Shown here: positions 1-7,579 of the stretch, one piece after another
Layout: each line of letters starts with the position of its first letter
How positions within the stretch are numbered: the first letter of the stretch is position 1
Assembly (NCBI GenBank): GCA_002151545.1
Contig: CP021237.1
Location: 806,001 to 870,000 of the forward strand
DNA length: 64,000 nucleotides
Source of the DNA: Sphingobacteriaceae bacterium GW460-11-11-14-LB5
GTDB taxonomy: Bacteria > Bacteroidota > Bacteroidia > Sphingobacteriales > Sphingobacteriaceae
Direction: 5' to 3'
Made by a program: the position numbers and the translations under genes
The notes under the pieces: generated by a model
Told to the model about the DNA's origin: nothing
Database searches by the model: none
What the model saw: the letters and a program-made list of their open reading frames with translations, nothing else

Positions 1-24
1 TACAAGTACGCTAAATAATTTTTA

Positions 25-32
25 TATTTTTG
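25..32 (+). promoter_or_regulatory. Candidate -7 promoter box of dnaN
   Basis: The octamer TATTTTTG fits the Bacteroidota primary sigma -7 consensus TAnnTTTG and lies 19 bases before the dnaN ATG. Any -33 element would fall at or beyond the window edge, so only half of the promoter can be judged. Confidence 0.45.
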
Positions 33-51
33 AAGAAGACTAAATAATATC

Positions 52-1176
52 ATGAGATTTATTGTATCCACATCAACTCTATTAAAACACTTACAAACCG
101 TAAATGGTGCATCAAGCAGCAGTACGGTTTTGCCTATATTAGAAAATTTTCTCTTCGAAATTAAAGATGGAAACTTAACTATCTCTGCTACCGATCTGCA
201 AACCAGCATGACAACTGCTTTGGCTGTAGAATCAAAGGAAGAAGGTAAAGTAGCTGTTCCATCTAAAATTTTATTAGATACGCTTAAAACATTGCCAGAT
301 CAACCTATCGCATTTAATATCGATGACAGTACTTTTGCGATCGAGATCAGTGCCGGCGATGGTAAATATAAATTGAGTGGTGAAAATGGTGATGATTTTC
401 CGAAGATTCCCGTAGTAGAAAACGCGTCTTCTGTAAATTTGCCTGCATCTGTTTTAACTGAAGCCATTACAAAAACTATTTTTGCCGTAAGTAACGATGA
501 GCTACGCCCGGCGATGACAGGTGTTTTCTGTCAGTTATCTCCTCAGCACATTACCTTTGTGGCTACCGATGCACATAAATTGGTGAGGTATCGCCGTATG
601 GATAGCAAGGCAGATAAAGCAACATCATTTATTCTCCCTAAAAAAGCTTTAACACTTTTAAAAGCGGCTTTACCTTCAACTGATATCAACGTGTCAGTAG
701 ATTATAATGCAACCAGCGCATTCTTTAAGTTCGAAAATATCAATTTAGTGTGTCGTTTAATAGACGAACGTTATCCAGATTACGAGGCGGTAATTCCAAC
801 CAATAACCCTAATAAATTAATTATCGACAGAAGTCTGTTTTTAAACACACTTCGTAGGGTTGTAATTTTTGCCAATAAAACGACACATCAGGTAAGATTG
901 AAAATTAGCGGAAGCGAGTTAAATATTTCTTCTGAAGATTTGGATTTTGCTAACGAAGCACATGAGCGTTTAAGTTGCCAATATGATGGTGAAGATCTTG
1001 AAATAGGCTTTAATGCACGCTTTTTGATCGAAATGTTAAGCAATCTAAGTGGTGATGAGGTGACTTTAGAACTTTCAACACCTAATAGAGCAGGACTTCT
1101 AATTCCGCAAACCAATGACGAAAATGAAGACGTTTTAATGTTGGTGATGCCGGTTATGCTAAATAATAGTTATTAA
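52..1176 (+). CDS. dnaN: DNA polymerase III subunit beta (sliding clamp)
   Basis: The 374-residue product is the DNA polymerase III beta clamp, which dimerises around DNA and tethers the replicative polymerase and other repair proteins. The start MRFIVSTSTLLKHLQ, the central stretch VATDAHKLVRYR and the C-terminal end VMPVMLNN are characteristic, and the length matches the family (about 365-375). Three consecutive clamp folds of about 120 residues are expected. The ATG at 52 is the first plausible start and follows a TAnnTTTG box. It appears to be transcribed alone, because a hairpin terminator follows and the next gene encodes an unrelated lipoprotein. No dnaA or oriC is visible in the window, so it says nothing about the origin. 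Confidence 0.97.
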   Translation: MRFIVSTSTLLKHLQTVNGASSSSTVLPILENFLFEIKDGNLTISATDLQTSMTTALAVESKEEGKVAVPSKILLDTLKTLPDQPIAFNIDDSTFAIEISAGDGKYKLSGENGDDFPKIPVVENASSVNLPASVLTEAITKTIFAVSNDELRPAMTGVFCQLSPQHITFVATDAHKLVRYRRMDSKADKATSFILPKKALTLLKAALPSTDINVSVDYNATSAFFKFENINLVCRLIDERYPDYEAVIPTNNPNKLIIDRSLFLNTLRRVVIFANKTTHQVRLKISGSELNISSEDLDFANEAHERLSCQYDGEDLEIGFNARFLIEMLSNLSGDEVTLELSTPNRAGLLIPQTNDENEDVLMLVMPVMLNNSY

Positions 1177-1179
1177 GAA

Positions 1180-1240
1180 AAAACTAATTTATTAGTTTTG
1201 ATAAGAAAGTGGCTTGGTTTTTGACCGAGCCATTTTTGTT
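1180..1240 (+). terminator. Double hairpin terminator after dnaN
   Basis: Two hairpins follow the dnaN stop. The first is a 9-bp perfect inverted repeat (arms 1180-1188 and 1191-1199). The second has arms TGGCTTGGT (1210-1218) and ACCGAGCCA (1224-1232) with one wobble pair, followed by a T run. The second has the form of an intrinsic terminator. Confidence 0.75.
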
Positions 1241-1260
1241 TTTAATCAACTAACACAAGC

Positions 1261-1938
1261 ATGAAAATCTATAACAATCTCTCGAAATCACTGATTTTGC
1301 TCATCGCCCTATGTAGTATAGGCTTTTCATCCTGTAAAAAGGATAATCCAGATGAAGTCGTAAAAGGCCAGGCCAAGGTAAAAATGGTCAACGCATCGCA
1401 GGCCGACGTGCATCAGGATGTTTATTTAGATAATGAAAAACTAACCAGTGTAGCTTTAGCTTTTGGCGAAACCAGCGATTATGTAAAAATACCTTCAGGC
1501 AATAGAAGCGTTTCTTACGCCGGAACAAATAATACAACCACTGATACCTCGTTAAATTTTACACCATCTATTACCTATACTACTTTTTTGGTTACCAATA
1601 AAAAAGGAGAGTTGGAAATTGTAAGTTATGAGGATAATTTAAGTAATACAGAGGCCGATAAAGCCAAAGTAAAACTGATTAACCTGACGCCTAATTTTGC
1701 TACAGGCATCAATGTTATGGTACAGGGTGGTACCCAGTTTGTAAATGGACTGGCTTTTAAAGAAGCATCGAGCTATTTTACAGTAGATACGGGATTCAAT
1801 TTAAGATATACGGTAGTCGGTTCTGGTAATGTTAAAACCATTGATAAAACGAGTTTAGAAGGCGGTAAAATTTATACGATTTGGTTCAGTGGTACTACAG
1901 CTGCAACATTAGAAGCACATATCATTACCGATAATTAA
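1261..1938 (+). CDS. DUF4397 domain lipoprotein
   Basis: The 225-residue protein starts with a lipoprotein signal peptide: a hydrophobic stretch at about residues 10-22, then a lipobox FSSC with the acylated Cys at position 25. The rest resembles the DUF4397 family: a beta-rich fold beginning KVKMVNAS, repeated as KVKLINLTPN about half way through, suggesting two related beta-sandwich modules. Such proteins are abundant in Bacteroidota and are thought to sit on the cell surface or periplasmic face; no biochemical role is established. The next gene is a homologue, so the pair probably arose by tandem duplication. Confidence 0.8.
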   Translation: MKIYNNLSKSLILLIALCSIGFSSCKKDNPDEVVKGQAKVKMVNASQADVHQDVYLDNEKLTSVALAFGETSDYVKIPSGNRSVSYAGTNNTTTDTSLNFTPSITYTTFLVTNKKGELEIVSYEDNLSNTEADKAKVKLINLTPNFATGINVMVQGGTQFVNGLAFKEASSYFTVDTGFNLRYTVVGSGNVKTIDKTSLEGGKIYTIWFSGTTAATLEAHIITDN

Positions 1939-1963
1939 TTTCAATGTTTAATATGCTTTCTGC

Positions 1964-1971
1964 TATCTTTA
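1964..1971 (+). promoter_or_regulatory. Weak -7 box before second DUF4397 gene
   Basis: TATCTTTA matches TAnnTTTG at seven of eight positions and lies 27 bases before the ATG at 1998. It suggests that the second lipoprotein gene can be transcribed separately from the first. Confidence 0.3.
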
Positions 1972-1997
1972 CGTTTTATTAGCATCAGCGATTAATT

Positions 1998-2699
1998 ATG
2001 AAAAACAAAGTATTGTTTCCTAAAATATTTCTTCTTCTTACACTTGCCATTTTAATCAGCTCATGCATCAAAAACGATAATTTAATTGAAGGTGATGCTA
2101 AAGTGCGATTTTTTCAAGCTGCTTCGACAGATACAACACAAACCTTCTATTTAAATGGAATCCAAATAGGAACACCCGTTGCTCACGGTACAAATACAAG
2201 TTATGTAGTCGTTGCAGGCGATGCTGCTTATAATATAACCACGCGAAATATAAATACTGGTGTTGATGTAGCTGCATTAGGAGATCAAACATTTAAAATC
2301 GGACAGAATTATTCTGTTTTTTATTATAAAGAAAAAACTGGCGATCCTGCAAAATTGAAAGTTTATACCGATGATGTAAAACCAGATCTTGATTCAGCTA
2401 AACTAACTTTTTTAAACCTTGGTTATACGCTAGGCTCTAGTGTTGTAATTACCGATAGCACAAATACTGCTAAACCTGTAGAATCTACAATTGCGTATGG
2501 AGCGATTAAAACTTTCAAGGTTAAAGTTAATAAAAACATGAAATTTGCCTTCAAATTAACTAGTCCTACTGCTACAAACCCTCCGCCTGCGGTATCACGC
2601 TTAGATTCTCTTAATATTAATAATGGTCGGGTTTACATTATATTATTTGATGGCGATAAAAAGGGCGAACTTAAAAATAGAATCATTTCATCCAACTAA
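1998..2699 (+). CDS. DUF4397 domain lipoprotein (paralogue)
   Basis: The 233-residue protein has the same plan as its upstream neighbour: signal peptide, lipobox ISSC with Cys at position 23, then KVRFFQAAS and a second module starting KLTFLNLGYT. The end (RVYIILFDGDKKGEL) parallels KIYTIWFSG in the first protein. The sequences have diverged well beyond a recent duplication. It is probably an outer-membrane-anchored DUF4397 lipoprotein of unknown ligand. Confidence 0.8.
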   Translation: MKNKVLFPKIFLLLTLAILISSCIKNDNLIEGDAKVRFFQAASTDTTQTFYLNGIQIGTPVAHGTNTSYVVVAGDAAYNITTRNINTGVDVAALGDQTFKIGQNYSVFYYKEKTGDPAKLKVYTDDVKPDLDSAKLTFLNLGYTLGSSVVITDSTNTAKPVESTIAYGAIKTFKVKVNKNMKFAFKLTSPTATNPPPAVSRLDSLNINNGRVYIILFDGDKKGELKNRIISSN

Positions 2700-2740
2700 T
2701 TTTATTGCAATATACTAGCATTTAATCCCTTTCATATTCA

Positions 2741-2748
2741 TACTTTTG
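2741..2748 (+). promoter_or_regulatory. -7 promoter box of dedA-like gene
   Basis: TACTTTTG is an exact TAnnTTTG match ending 15 bases before the ATG at 2764, implying a very short leader. No good TTTG is visible at the -33 position. Confidence 0.5.
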
Positions 2749-2763
2749 CCCAAAATTAGATAA

Positions 2764-3450
2764 ATGGAACTACTACAGCAGCTCATAGATTTTATTCTTC
2801 ATATAGACGTACATTTAGCTGAAATTGTTAACGAATATCGTACCTGGACCTACCTCATTTTATTCCTGATCATTTTTGCCGAAACGGGGTTTGTGGTAAC
2901 ACCTTTCCTGCCCGGCGATTCATTGCTTTTTGCAATGGGCGCTTTAATTGCGGGCGAACATGAAACAGGTTTAAATATCTGGATTATGCTCATTATATTA
3001 ATTGTAGCTGCAATTTTAGGAAATACCCTTAATTATAAACTCGGGAGTTTTTTAGGTGCAGGTGTGTTTAAAGAAAAGAACAAGATTTTAAAGCTTAAAT
3101 ATTATCATCAATCTCACGAATTTTTTGAGAAACATGGTGGTAAGGCCATTATGTTAAGCAGGTTTCTCCCAATTTTCAGAACCATTGCACCATTTGTAGC
3201 GGGAATAGCCAAAATGCCTTTCGGTCGTTTTACCTATTATAACATTGTTGGCGGAGTAGCCTGGATATTTGCATTATTGTTAGGGGGCTATCTATTAGGG
3301 CAAATCCCGGTAATTAAAAATAACTTCGAACTGGTTATTATTTTTATTGCTGTGGTAACTTTTGTTCCTGCCATCTGGGCAGCCATTAGAAGCCGTTTAC
3401 AACCTAAAAAGATTGAAGCAATGATTGAAGGAGAGGATCCAAAGGCATAA
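2764..3450 (+). CDS. DedA family (VTT domain) membrane protein
   Basis: The 228-residue integral membrane protein belongs to the DedA/SNARE-associated (VTT) family. Family members support undecaprenyl phosphate or phospholipid flipping and membrane homeostasis. Visible landmarks are ETGFVVTPFLPGDSLLF (about residues 40-56), with the acidic residue of the family, and LSRFLPIFRTIAPFVAG (about 133-149), which corresponds to the conserved arginine-bearing motif. Several hydrophobic helices follow, and the tail is basic. The start has its own promoter box. Its stop codon abuts the stop of the convergent nuclease-like gene with no gap. The exact lipid substrate cannot be read from sequence. Confidence 0.88.
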   Translation: MELLQQLIDFILHIDVHLAEIVNEYRTWTYLILFLIIFAETGFVVTPFLPGDSLLFAMGALIAGEHETGLNIWIMLIILIVAAILGNTLNYKLGSFLGAGVFKEKNKILKLKYYHQSHEFFEKHGGKAIMLSRFLPIFRTIAPFVAGIAKMPFGRFTYYNIVGGVAWIFALLLGGYLLGQIPVIKNNFELVIIFIAVVTFVPAIWAAIRSRLQPKKIEAMIEGEDPKA

Positions 3451-4407
3451 TTAAAGTTCCCTGCCAATGAGGGAACCATTTTGATATTTCCTTTCTACCT
3501 CTTCATTTTCTTTATTCTCTTCAGGTAATAATGATGTTTTAATCAGATTTTTAAGCACCGGCTGACCTGCATCAACCCAGGCAGAATACCAGAATGAACC
3601 CGTTTTTAATATGGCAGCACGCATTTGCTTTTCTACCATGTTATTCATTTTAGTATGGTAAGCTTTTGAATAGCCTGTAGCATATTGTTTCAATACGGTA
3701 TGATTACGTTCAGAAAAGCTATACTTTTTGTCGGAAGGAAATGATGCGCTCAGTTCAGCTTCGAAAGTTAATACCGTATCAACTAAACTGTGCGTGTGTT
3801 TAAGTATTTTCCAGATTTCTAGCAATGGGTTTTCAATATAATCCGCCTGGCCAACAACAAAATTGTAATGGCTTGAATATAATTCGGGTAAACGGCTTTC
3901 CCAAAAAGCGTGGATGCCAACCTGATTGGTGAGTTGCCCGTTATGGTTGGCTGTAGTATGTAAAGGAACATGTGCATCGCCAATGTAATGGCCCAGGTCT
4001 GCAGAATATTTTAAAATCTTCACCGAATCACGCATTTTAAAAGCTTTAACTAAAGCATAATAACTACGCTGTACCTGCCAGGGAATAATGCCATCGGTAT
4101 TCAGTTTTTTCAGGCCATATTTAGCCAGGGCATCATCCCATTTTTCGGGAATGCTATCAATATTTTTCTCGTAGTTTTCCACATCAAGGTAATGCCGTGG
4201 TGCTTCAAGGGTATCAGCATACCTGCGTTTATCGGGGTCGACAGCATGTTCGGTAATGTATTTGATATTCTTTTTATAGAAACCGATCATATCAGAAGGC
4301 AAAGTGAAAACAGCAAGGTTGTTTATCCTTTGATGCGCAAAGAAACCCCAGGAGGTGCAAAGAAATATAGGGATGATTAACGCGGTTAAAATCGTTAATC
4401 TTTTCAT
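3451..4407 (-). CDS. Exported zinc-dependent phospholipase C / S1-P1 nuclease-like protein
   Basis: The product is 318 residues from the ATG at 4407; a longer open frame to 4581 only overlaps the neighbouring gene and was discarded. A signal peptide runs to about residue 19 and the mature chain would begin Trp20-Gly, followed by His25. In this superfamily the N-terminal Trp and following His ligate zinc. HYLDVENY and LGHYIGDAHVPLHTT followed by HAFWESRLPE supply further His/Asp/Glu ligands of the trinuclear zinc site. It is therefore probably a secreted or periplasmic phosphodiesterase. Whether it cleaves nucleic acid or phospholipid cannot be decided. It converges on dedA with adjacent stop codons. 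Confidence 0.78.
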   Translation of the reverse strand: MKRLTILTALIIPIFLCTSWGFFAHQRINNLAVFTLPSDMIGFYKKNIKYITEHAVDPDKRRYADTLEAPRHYLDVENYEKNIDSIPEKWDDALAKYGLKKLNTDGIIPWQVQRSYYALVKAFKMRDSVKILKYSADLGHYIGDAHVPLHTTANHNGQLTNQVGIHAFWESRLPELYSSHYNFVVGQADYIENPLLEIWKILKHTHSLVDTVLTFEAELSASFPSDKKYSFSERNHTVLKQYATGYSKAYHTKMNNMVEKQMRAAILKTGSFWYSAWVDAGQPVLKNLIKTSLLPEENKENEEVERKYQNGSLIGREL

Positions 4408-4460
4408 ATATTGAAGATATGCAATTTTCTTGGTAACGCTCAGGGTTTCAAAGCAAAATA

Positions 4461-4886
4461 TTATGCATTTTCCATTTTTTTCATATCCAGCTTTTTCATC
4501 TGCATAACCACTTCCATTACTCTTTTTGCTCTTTCGGGCACTGCCATAAGTTCGCCGATGTTTGATGGAACAATTTGCCATGAAAGTCCGAATTTATCTT
4601 TTAGCCATCCGCAAACGCTCTCTGTACCGCCATCATTTATGAAAGTATCCCAGTAATAGTTTATTTCGTCCTGATTATCGCAGTTTACCATCAGAGAAAT
4701 CGCTTCATCGAATTTAAACTGCGGACCGCCATTAAGGCCCATAAATTTATTTCCATTTAATTCGAAAGTAACAACCATGGGTGTAACCTGCGTAATTTTA
4801 GAATCTTTAAAAACTGAACAATAGTATTTTGCTGCTGCTTCGGCTTGTCCGTCAAACCAAAGACATGTTACAAGTGGTTTTGCCAT
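4461..4886 (-). CDS. VOC family (PhnB-like) protein
   Basis: The 141-residue protein belongs to the vicinal-oxygen-chelate (glyoxalase/bleomycin-resistance) fold, PhnB or '3-demethylubiquinone-9 methyltransferase' subfamily. It opens with LVTCLWFDGQAEAAAKYY, then has VVTFELNGNKFMGLNGG and ends KDKFGLSWQIVP, the standard order of motifs. Members are small dimers often annotated as bleomycin-resistance-like, mostly with no proven reaction. It stands alone. The 3' end lies close to the start of the downstream nuclease-like gene on the same strand. Confidence 0.85.
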   Translation of the reverse strand: MAKPLVTCLWFDGQAEAAAKYYCSVFKDSKITQVTPMVVTFELNGNKFMGLNGGPQFKFDEAISLMVNCDNQDEINYYWDTFINDGGTESVCGWLKDKFGLSWQIVPSNIGELMAVPERAKRVMEVVMQMKKLDMKKMENA

Positions 4887-5002
4887 TTTATATATTTTTT
4901 TTGTTACTACAAGTTAGGCAAGATTTTTAGACGGTGTAAGGTTTAAAAGTGACGATTTAAGGGGGCGATTTCGACAATAATTTGCGCTTATATTCCCGAA
5001 AT

Positions 5003-5455
5003 TTATGCTCCGAATTGTGCTAAATGATGATCCAGGTGTTTATAGAACATGTTGTTCCACTCCGTTTTTGCTAATGGGCCAAATGAATGTGATTCTTTGC
5101 CGTCGAAATAATCTTCGCCAAGCTGCTGGGTTTTGTTGATGTAATCGATTAAACGGGTCTTTTCTTTTTCGAAATCTCTATCACCTTTAATCATAAACTG
5201 TGGTGCCGTCTGGTTATTTTTAGGATAAGGTTTCTCGTTTACCACTTTGCTTTTAACTAATTTTTTCAGGATAAACTTCATTATTGGGCCTGGTTTTGGA
5301 TGAATGTCATCATAAACCATTTCGTAAGTTACATTACAATGTGCCAGCATTTGTGCAACATTCATTTTGCCCCAAAGTTGAGTGGTAGCTGGAGTAAGCT
5401 GGTTAATTCTGTCAATAATTTCGCTAGTTACCGCGGGTTGGAAAATGTTCTTCAT
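5003..5455 (-). CDS. DUF1569 (DinB-like) protein
   Basis: The 150-residue protein matches DUF1569, a branch of the DinB/YfiT four-helix metal-binding fold. The motifs are LWGKMNVAQMLAHCNVTYE (about residues 27-45), with the first His, and FGPLAKTEWNNMFYKHLDHHLAQFG at the end, with the C-terminal His pair. Related DinB proteins act in thiol-dependent detoxification, but no substrate can be assigned here. It is a single gene, and the repeat array begins about 100 bp upstream of its start. Confidence 0.82.
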   Translation of the reverse strand: MKNIFQPAVTSEIIDRINQLTPATTQLWGKMNVAQMLAHCNVTYEMVYDDIHPKPGPIMKFILKKLVKSKVVNEKPYPKNNQTAPQFMIKGDRDFEKEKTRLIDYINKTQQLGEDYFDGKESHSFGPLAKTEWNNMFYKHLDHHLAQFGA

Positions 5456-5557
5456 GGTTTGTTTTGTATCTGCTCGTGTGTAATTTTACTTTACTAAATA
5501 TAAGAATGTATTTCTATTGGGTACAGAAAATTTTGCGAATGGGCTGAGGCAACGCGC

Positions 5558-5800
5558 TTACCACCCCTTGCCCCTCCTAAAATAGGAGGGAAGTAGGAAG
5601 TGCTGAGGCAAAGGTTAGTTCCTGTTGTTGGCGTTTGTAGTTTGAATCCTTTGGCTATACATTTTAATAGATGAAATAACTCTACTCTTTATTATAAGGA
5701 TGTGCTGGTTAGATGTTAGTATGAACCTTTTTACTGCATATAATCTTAGCAGATAAATCAACTCCCCTCCTTATTTTCAAGGAGGGGTTGGGGGTGGTTA
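5558..5800. repeat. Hairpin-ended mini-element, copy 1 (243 bp)
   Basis: The element begins TTACCACCCC and ends GGGGTGGTTA, so its ends are inverted copies. Each end is itself a GC-rich hairpin: left arms CCCTCCTA and TAGGAGGG (5572-5579, 5583-5590), right arms CCCCTCCTT and AAGGAGGGG (5764-5772, 5779-5787). The interior of about 170 bp has no credible ORF. The terminal TTA at 5798-5800 is the stop codon of the adjacent leftward DUF559 gene. Two more copies follow with a period of about 640 bp. It fills most of the 340-base gap between DUF1569 and the first DUF559 gene. Confidence 0.85.
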
Positions 5801-6157
5801 TTTGTTTTTAAAATGATTTCTAATCCCTTCATATATCAGTTCTTCAGATTCAAAGACTTCAACATTATCAAATCTAATTACTTTAATTCCTTTGCTGTTT
5901 AAAAAGTCAGTTCGTTCTTTGTAGTATATTTCTGATGAATAATCATTATGACTATCACCATCAACTTCAATAGCCAGTTTTTCTGAAGGGCAGTAAAAAT
6001 CCAAAATATAATTTCCGACACTGTGTTGGCGCCTGAATTTTTTGCCATCAAGTTTAGAATTTTGAAGATATTTCCACATGGTTGCCTCAGCAGGCGTAAG
6101 ATTGTTCCTTAATTCCTTTCTGTAATTTTTCAGGTATTTGACATTATGGATCACCAT
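5798..6157 (-). CDS. DUF559 (Vsr-like) endonuclease domain protein, copy 1
   Basis: The 119-residue protein is a stand-alone DUF559 domain, a PD-(D/E)xK-type fold related to very-short-patch-repair endonucleases. The motif order is NLTPAEATMWKYLQ, KFRRQHSVGNYILDFYC with the catalytic Asp, KLAIEVDGDSH with the E-x-D catalytic pair, and GIKVIRFDN. No biochemical activity is established for most members. Its TAA stop is formed by the end of the neighbouring hairpin element, and another element copy lies just upstream of its start. A near-identical gene sits one period away. Confidence 0.85.
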   Translation of the reverse strand: MVIHNVKYLKNYRKELRNNLTPAEATMWKYLQNSKLDGKKFRRQHSVGNYILDFYCPSEKLAIEVDGDSHNDYSSEIYYKERTDFLNSKGIKVIRFDNVEVFESEELIYEGIRNHFKNK

Positions 6158-6196
6158 GATTCAATATAACTATTTTTAAATTAATTTATAGCTTGT

Positions 6197-6439
6197 TTAC
6201 CACCCCCTTGCCCCTCCTAAAACAGGAGGGGAGTAGGAAGTGCTGAGGCAAAGGTTAGTTCCTGTTGTTGGCGTTTGTAGTTTGAATCCTTTGGCTATAC
6301 ATTTTAATAGATGAATTAACTCTACTCTTTATTATAAGGATGTGCTGGTTAGGTGTTAGTATGAACCTTTTGCTGCGTATAATCTTAGTAGATAAATCAA
6401 CTCCCCTCCTTATTTTCAAGGAGGGGTTGGGGGTGGTTT
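6197..6439. repeat. Hairpin-ended mini-element, copy 2
   Basis: The left end TTACCACCCCC and right end GGGGTGGTTT match copy 1, with the same interior landmarks (GCTGAGGCAAAGGTTAG, TAAGGATGTGCTGG). The final TTA of copy 1 is TTT here. That single change removes the stop codon of the neighbouring DUF559 gene, so the gene reads into the element. Confidence 0.85.
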
Positions 6440-6796
6440 TTTATTTTTAAAATGATTTCTAATCGCTTCACATATCAGTTCTTCAGATTCAAAGACTTCA
6501 ACATTATCAAATCTAATTACTTTAATTCCTTTGCTGTTTAAAAAGTCAGTTCGTTCTTTGTCGTATATTTCTGATGAATAATCATTATGACTATCACCAT
6601 CAACTTCAATAGCCAGTTTTTCTGAAGGGCAGTAAAAATCCAAAATATAATTTCCGACACTATGTTGGCGCCTGAATTTTTTGCCATCAAGTTTAGAATT
6701 TTGAAGATATTTCCACATGGTTGCCTCAGCAGGCGTAAGATTGTTCCTTAATTCCTTTCTATAATTTTTCAGGTATTTGATGTTATGGATCACCAT
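6416..6796 (-). CDS. DUF559 (Vsr-like) endonuclease domain protein, copy 2
   Basis: The 126-residue protein is almost identical to the copy at 5798-6157. I count four substitutions: V6I, Y-to-D in the IYYKER segment, Y-to-C and G-to-A near the C-terminus. All catalytic-type residues are retained. The native end NHFKNK continues as KPPPTPP because the terminal TAA of the adjoining element has mutated, so the tail is translated repeat DNA. The high identity points to recent tandem duplication or gene conversion with copy 1. Confidence 0.85.
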   Translation of the reverse strand: MVIHNIKYLKNYRKELRNNLTPAEATMWKYLQNSKLDGKKFRRQHSVGNYILDFYCPSEKLAIEVDGDSHNDYSSEIYDKERTDFLNSKGIKVIRFDNVEVFESEELICEAIRNHFKNKKPPPTPP

Positions 6797-6835
6797 GATT
6801 CAATATAACTATTTTTAAACTAATTTTTTGCTCGC

Positions 6836-7077
6836 TTACCACCCCTTGCCCCTCCTAAAACAGGAGGGGAGTAGGAAGTGCTGAGGCAAAGGTTAGTTCC
6901 TGTTGTTGGCGTTTGTAATTTGAATCCTTTGGCTATACATTTTAATAGATGAAATAACTCTACTCTTTATTATAAGGATGTGCTGGTTAGGTGTTAGTAT
7001 GAACCTTTTGCTGCGTATAATCTTAGTAGATAAATCAACTCCCCTCCTTATTTTCAAGGAGGGCTTGGGGGTGGTTT
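6836..7077. repeat. Hairpin-ended mini-element, copy 3
   Basis: This third copy begins TTACCACCCC and ends GGGGTGGTTT, with hairpins at both ends (right arm pair CCCTCCTT and AAGGAGGG). It differs from copies 1 and 2 by scattered substitutions. It fills the 338-base gap between the second DUF559 gene and the DUF4395 gene. No further DUF559 gene follows, so the array is element-gene-element-gene-element. Confidence 0.85.
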
Positions 7078-7134
7078 TTTGTTGGATTGTATAGACATTA
7101 AATTAATTCGCTAATTTTACGGCAAATTTAGCCC

Positions 7135-7578
7135 ATGGAATTATCTTGCCCGGTATCAGCAGAAAGAGTAAATGAAAATGTAGTGCGGATTATTGCCTTT
7201 ATGGTCGCAGTAATTGCAATTGCTTGTGTTGTGTTTTCAAATTATTGGGCAATTGTTTTTCTGATCTTTGATTTTGCTTTAAGGGCATTTACATCGGGCA
7301 AATTGAGTTTGTTGAAATTTATCGCCGTTAAAATAGCCAATGCATTTTCACTTTCGCCGAAAATGAAAGACCTGGCCCCAAAAAAGTTCGCGGCAACCTT
7401 AGGCTTTGGATTTTGCCTTTTGATTACCGCGGTATTTTTATTCAATTATTATAATGCAGCGTTGATTTTTACTTCCATCATGACCATTTTCGCTTTGTTA
7501 GAAAGTTTATTTGCCATCTGTGTAGGTTGTTATATCTATTCTTTTTTACAGGTTTTCGCAAAAAAAGACAACGCTTAA
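7135..7578 (+). CDS. DUF4395 family membrane protein
   Basis: The 147-residue protein starts ELSCPVSAERVNENVVR, the signature of DUF4395, and then has four hydrophobic helices (about residues 19-50, 85-105, 108-130 and near the end). Function is unknown; members often occur near thiosulfate- or redox-related proteins, but no such neighbour is seen here. A partial promoter box (TAATTTTA, 7112-7119) precedes it. The stop lies one base from the stop of the convergent monooxygenase gene. Confidence 0.8.
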   Translation: MELSCPVSAERVNENVVRIIAFMVAVIAIACVVFSNYWAIVFLIFDFALRAFTSGKLSLLKFIAVKIANAFSLSPKMKDLAPKKFAATLGFGFCLLITAVFLFNYYNAALIFTSIMTIFALLESLFAICVGCYIYSFLQVFAKKDNA

Positions 7579-7579
7579 T

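Noticed and set aside
1..51. Replication origin next to dnaN
   Set aside because: No dnaA gene and no DnaA-box cluster can be seen; only 51 bases precede dnaN, which in this phylum is often not at the origin.
3456..3480. Terminator for the dedA gene
   Set aside because: The GTTCCCT/AGGGAAC hairpin is inside the convergent gene's coding end and the T run is poor; left as uncertain rather than listed.
4408..4581. Extended N-terminus of the zinc phosphodiesterase-like gene
   Set aside because: The extra 58 residues overlap the VOC gene and precede a clear signal peptide that starts at the ATG at 4407.
5558..7077. CRISPR or integron-like array
   Set aside because: Repeats have a period of about 640 bp, inverted ends and intervening nuclease genes; no spacers, cas genes or integrase are present.
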